Assembly: GCA_017399225.1 (NCBI GenBank)
Contig: JAFQEB010000077.1
Coordinates: forward strand, 1-7,443
DNA: 7,443 bases
Reading direction: 5' to 3'
Source of the DNA: Clostridia bacterium
Lineage (GTDB): Bacteria > Bacillota_A > Clostridia > Christensenellales > Aristaeellaceae
Positions 5,086 through 7,443 of this stretch are shown here, piece by piece. How positions within the stretch are numbered: the stretch's first letter is position 1; each line of letters opens with the position of its first letter. Both the position numbers and the translations under genes were made by a program. Under the pieces are notes generated by a model. That model was given only the letters and a program-made list of their open reading frames with translations. It was not told the DNA's origin and made no database searches.

Positions 5086-6855
5086 TTACCGCCTGCACAC
5101 GGTGATGACCTCGCGGGTGGTGCAGTCGGTCTTGTTGCCAAGGCCGTCCATGCCGCTGCCGTCCATGTAGCGGGTGATGGTGACGGTGTCGTCGTCGATG
5201 GCTTCAATGTCGCACAGGCCGAAGCGCAGCACGTCGGACTGCTGGCGGTGGGTCAGCTTGTTGCTGACGTAGGCCTGCAGCTTCTTGTCCTCGTGACCCC
5301 AGGGGAAGGGGCGGCGGTTCCAGGGATCGTGGCAGCCGGTCAGACCGGCTTCGTCGCCGTAGTAGATGGTGGGGCAGCCAGGGAGGGCGCAGAGCAGATC
5401 CACGCACATCCTGTAGCGCTTCACCGCCAGCTCGTATTCCTCCACACTCAGGTGTACCCACTGCTGGTCAGCCTTGCTCAGGTCGGCGCGCTCCTCTCCG
5501 CAGAGCATGTTCAGCACGCGGGTGCGGTCGTGGCTGCCCACCAGGTTCATCAGCGCGTAGCGGAACTGGGGCGGGTAGACCTCCTCCTGATGCCTGACCA
5601 GGCGGGCCAGGTCATAGGCGCTGCATTTCCCGGTGACAAAGCCCAGAATGGCCTCGCGCAGCGGGTAGTTCATCACGGAGTCGAGGGTATCGCCGGTGCA
5701 GTAGCAGCGCGTTTCCCCATAGGCCACCTTGTTGGAGGCGTCCTCCCACACTTCGCCCAGCACCACCGCGTTGGGATCAGCCTTGTGAGCGGCCTTGCGC
5801 AGCTTGCGCAGGAAGTCCATGGGCAGCTCGTCGGCGACGTCCAGCCGCCAGCCGCAGGCGCCCGCGAGGATCCAGCGGGGCACGATGCCGGTCTCCTCGT
5901 GGAACATGAAATCCTGATAGGCGGGGTTGGTCTTGCGCAACTCCGGCAGGCTCAGGATGCCCCACCAGGCGCGGTAGTCCTCGGGGAACTTCTTGAAGGT
6001 GTACCAGTCGTAATAGGGGCTGGATTCGCCCTGATAGGCGCCCAGGGTCTTGTAGTGGTTGAAGTGGTTGAAGTACAGGCTGTCCTCGCCCGTGTGGGAG
6101 AAAACGCCGTCCAGCATCACGCGCATCCCCAGCTTTTCCGCTTCAGCACACAGGGCGCGGAACTCCTCCTCCGTGCCGCACAGAGGGTCGATCTGCGTGT
6201 AATCGCCCGTATCGTAGCGGTGGTTGGAGCGGGCGCGGAAGATAGGGTTGAGGTAGATGATATCCATGCCCAGGGACTTGATGTAGGGCAGCTTCTCCAT
6301 GATACCGGTGAGGTTGCCGCCGAAGAAGTCCAGCTCCTGGTATTTGCCGCCGCGCATATCGCCGACGGAGATCATCTCTTCATCCCAGTTTTCATGCACA
6401 TAGCGATCGGTGCGGTCATCTGCTGCCTTAGTCTTGCCCCGCCAGAAGCGGTCAGGGAAGATCTGGTAGATGTTCGCGCTGTGGAAGTAGGCGGGGGTCA
6501 CAAAGTCCTTGTCATACACGGTGATCTGGAAGGATTCCGCCTCGCCCTTCTCGTAGATCGCGCCTTCGCCGCCCATCTTGTCATAGGCGTTGCCGTAGCG
6601 CATGGTGCGGCCGTCCTTACGGTAGACGATGAAGGAATACCAGAACAGGCCGGGCGTTTCAGGCAGGGTAATGGTGGCTTCCCAGTCGTCGCGGTAGGTG
6701 TTCACCATGGTGTAGCACAGTTCCTCGTCATGCCAGGTGCGCAGGATCACCGCGGTGGCTTCATCGCACTGGAAACGGAGGGTCACCCGGGAGCCGGCGG
6801 GCGCGGGGCCCAGGGGCTGACGAAAATAAGCTTTGTGGGAATTGTGGAGCATCAT
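5086..6855 (-). CDS. GH13 alpha-glycosidase, neopullulanase/maltogenic-amylase-like
   Basis: The 589-residue enzyme should hydrolyse alpha-1,4 (possibly also alpha-1,6) bonds in maltodextrins or related oligosaccharides. Residues 1-115 form a CBM34-like beta-sandwich, as in neopullulanases. The barrel begins around 124 (FHSANIYQIFPDRF). GH13 regions: LDGVFSHTG (248-256, region I), GWRLDVADE (335-343, nucleophile D339), LGEVWED (366-372, acid/base E368) and GSHDRTR (440-446, D443). All three catalytic acids are present. No signal peptide is seen, so it is probably cytoplasmic. The start is ATG 6855 (or the next ATG, 6852). The frame is open to 7080, but that stretch crosses the upstream gene's terminator and this gene's promoter and operator, so it is rejected as coding. 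RBS (AGGA) is weak and 11-14 nt away. The C-terminal domain after about 530 looks short. The exact GH13 subfamily and product profile cannot be fixed by eye. Confidence 0.92.
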   Translation of the reverse strand: MMLHNSHKAYFRQPLGPAPAGSRVTLRFQCDEATAVILRTWHDEELCYTMVNTYRDDWEATITLPETPGLFWYSFIVYRKDGRTMRYGNAYDKMGGEGAIYEKGEAESFQITVYDKDFVTPAYFHSANIYQIFPDRFWRGKTKAADDRTDRYVHENWDEEMISVGDMRGGKYQELDFFGGNLTGIMEKLPYIKSLGMDIIYLNPIFRARSNHRYDTGDYTQIDPLCGTEEEFRALCAEAEKLGMRVMLDGVFSHTGEDSLYFNHFNHYKTLGAYQGESSPYYDWYTFKKFPEDYRAWWGILSLPELRKTNPAYQDFMFHEETGIVPRWILAGACGWRLDVADELPMDFLRKLRKAAHKADPNAVVLGEVWEDASNKVAYGETRCYCTGDTLDSVMNYPLREAILGFVTGKCSAYDLARLVRHQEEVYPPQFRYALMNLVGSHDRTRVLNMLCGEERADLSKADQQWVHLSVEEYELAVKRYRMCVDLLCALPGCPTIYYGDEAGLTGCHDPWNRRPFPWGHEDKKLQAYVSNKLTHRQQSDVLRFGLCDIEAIDDDTVTITRYMDGSGMDGLGNKTDCTTREVITVCRR

Positions 6856-6874
6856 TGCAGAATCAGTCCTATCA

Positions 6875-6902
6875 GATATATTTCGGGCCAATCCAATGTC
6901 GG
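6875..6902 (-). promoter_or_regulatory. Probable promoter of the GH13 gene
   Basis: Minus-strand CCGACA (6902-6897), a 16-bp spacer and TATATC (6880-6875) are moderate matches to the consensus. Transcription would start near 6868. The -35 overlaps the LacI-type operator at 6899-6914, which makes this arrangement more credible than the box matches alone. Confidence 0.5.
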
Positions 6903-6914
6903 AAACGTTTTCGG
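6899..6914 (-). promoter_or_regulatory. LacI/CcpA-family-type operator upstream of the GH13 gene
   Basis: TCGGAAACGTTTTCGG is an imperfect palindrome centred on CG (6906/6907), with 6 of 8 positions symmetric. The AAACGTTT core is typical of LacI-family operators, including maltose regulators and CcpA sites in Firmicutes. It overlaps the proposed -35, so binding would repress. It fits control by maltodextrin or glucose status. Which regulator binds is not shown; no lacI-family gene is in the window. Confidence 0.6.
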
Positions 6915-6923
6915 TCGCGGCGG

Positions 6924-6961
6924 AAAAGATACCCGGACAGTATGCAGGGTGTCCGGGTATC
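6924..6961 (-). terminator. glgP: Rho-independent terminator of the phosphorylase gene
   Basis: On the minus strand GATACCCGGACA (6961-6950), a 10-nt loop and TGTCCGGGTATC (6939-6928) give a perfect 12-bp stem followed by TTTT (6927-6924). It ends the transcript from the phosphorylase gene and lies just before the GH13 operator, so the two alpha-glucan genes are separate transcription units. There are 184 nt of sequence between the phosphorylase stop and this stem. Confidence 0.88.
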
Positions 6962-7145
6962 GGGATAATGATTCGAAGAAATGAGGGAGCAGGACAGCGT
7001 TCCAACGCAACGCGCCAAGGGCTCAAAAGTCCTTCTTCCACCAGGCCACGAGCATCAGCGCAGCGTTGCCCCGGCCGCACGCGATAGCGGCAGAACCGAA
7101 GGCGCGCAACTCAATCGCGAGCCGCCCCGCCGGGGGCTCCCCGGC
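6962..7145 (-). other. GC-rich 3' region of the phosphorylase gene, no assigned gene
   Basis: This 184-nt stretch lies between the phosphorylase stop and its terminator. A compact hairpin, GCCGGGG-AGC-CCCCGGC on the minus strand (7145-7129), follows the stop directly, without a T-tract. The minus-strand frame of the phosphorylase stays open after its stop for 40 codons to a TGA at 7025-7023. There is no clear RBS or start codon, and it is probably chance in GC-rich DNA or part of a repeat. No tRNA or known RNA class is recognised. Confidence 0.4.
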
Positions 7146-7443
7146 TTAGTGGTTCTTGAGGGGCTCCAGGTGCCAGATGGTGTCGTTGTATTCGCGGATG
7201 GTGCGGTCAGAGGAGAATACGCCGGACATGGCGGTGTTGATGACAGCCATGCGGTTCCACTTGTCCTTGTTGGCGTAGTCCTGATCGATGCGGCGCTGGG
7301 CCATGGAGTAGGAGCCGAAGTCCTTGAGGACGAAGTAGGGGTCGCCCATGTTGCCGTAGTCGCCGATGAGCAGGCTGTGGTACAGATCCTGCAGGGAGCC
7401 GGGAGCCTCGGGCATCACGGTGCCGTCGATCATCTGGGTCAGG
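7146..7443 (-). CDS. glgP: Glycogen/maltodextrin phosphorylase, GT35, C-terminal end (5' part outside window)
   Basis: Only the last ~98 residues are present; the gene enters from the right edge and its start is outside. The enzyme uses phosphate and pyridoxal phosphate to release glucose-1-phosphate from the non-reducing end of alpha-1,4 glucans in the cytoplasm. The visible tail is highly typical: GDPYFVLKDFGSYSMAQ, then the WNRMAVINTAMSGVFSSDRT block and the closing EYNDTIWHLEPL, which matches the C-termini of bacterial GlgP/MalP. The catalytic and PLP-binding parts are not in the window, so activity cannot be judged. The stop is TAA (7148-7146). It lies upstream of, and points the same way as, the GH13 gene, which fits joint alpha-glucan use, although a terminator separates them. 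Glycogen versus maltodextrin preference cannot be told from this end. Confidence 0.95.
   Translation of the reverse strand, partial: LTQMIDGTVMPEAPGSLQDLYHSLLIGDYGNMGDPYFVLKDFGSYSMAQRRIDQDYANKDKWNRMAVINTAMSGVFSSDRTIREYNDTIWHLEPLKNH

Noticed and set aside
5248..6984. 578-codon plus-strand open frame opposite the GH13 gene
   Set aside because: The minus-strand frame carries all GH13 motifs. The plus-strand translation is low-complexity Val/Gly/Ala/His-rich, a typical effect of high third-position GC.
6856..7080. N-terminal extension of the GH13 protein up to 7080
   Set aside because: It would cross a strong terminator and the promoter/operator, and its translation has no resemblance to the family's N-terminus.
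1..7443. CRISPR arrays, tRNA/rRNA genes, transposases, phage or defence genes
   Set aside because: None seen: no regularly spaced direct repeats, no cloverleaf-like sequence, and all protein-coding space is accounted for by metabolic, Fe-S and regulatory genes.

Overview
The window looks like a chromosomal piece of a fairly GC-rich, Gram-positive-type anaerobe of the class Clostridia, probably a gut or rumen commensal that breaks down plant polysaccharides. This is inferred from the gene set, the strong AGGAGG-type ribosome binding sites and the sigma-A-like promoters. No taxonomic marker gene is present, so the genus is not called.

Layout. The left part reads rightwards: the C-terminal part of a GH51 alpha-L-arabinofuranosidase (1-887), a strong terminator, then a secreted GH10 endo-xylanase (1030-2256) with its own promoter. 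The rest reads leftwards (from high to low coordinates): the C-terminal end of a glycogen/maltodextrin phosphorylase (7146-7443) and its terminator; a GH13 neopullulanase-like alpha-glycosidase (5086-6855) with a LacI-type operator in its promoter; a small membrane-anchored XRE-type regulator (4526-4945); and a two-gene sufC-sufB Fe-S cluster assembly operon (4350-2690) behind a strong promoter that carries an inverted repeat.

The xylanase and the suf operon converge on a 433-bp gap (2257-2689). This gap holds the most notable structure in the window: two copies of a ~131-nt structured repeat, in inverted orientation, each placed just after the stop codon of its own gene and reading in that gene's direction. 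They face each other across a symmetric hairpin that resembles a bidirectional terminator. The two copies share long conserved blocks. They end in an 11-bp perfect hairpin in which four base pairs differ between copies, every one with a compensating change on the other arm. This argues for selection on a folded RNA or single-stranded DNA.

How the genes fit together. The xylanase acts outside the cell on xylan backbones. The arabinofuranosidase, usually intracellular in GH51, would remove arabinose from arabinoxylo-oligosaccharides. The GH13 enzyme and the phosphorylase act on alpha-glucans (maltodextrin, glycogen or pullulan-type oligosaccharides). SufC and the SufB/D-type scaffold are housekeeping Fe-S biogenesis in a reduced form like that seen in many anaerobes. 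Nothing in the window looks like a defence system, prophage, CRISPR array or RNA gene of a known class.
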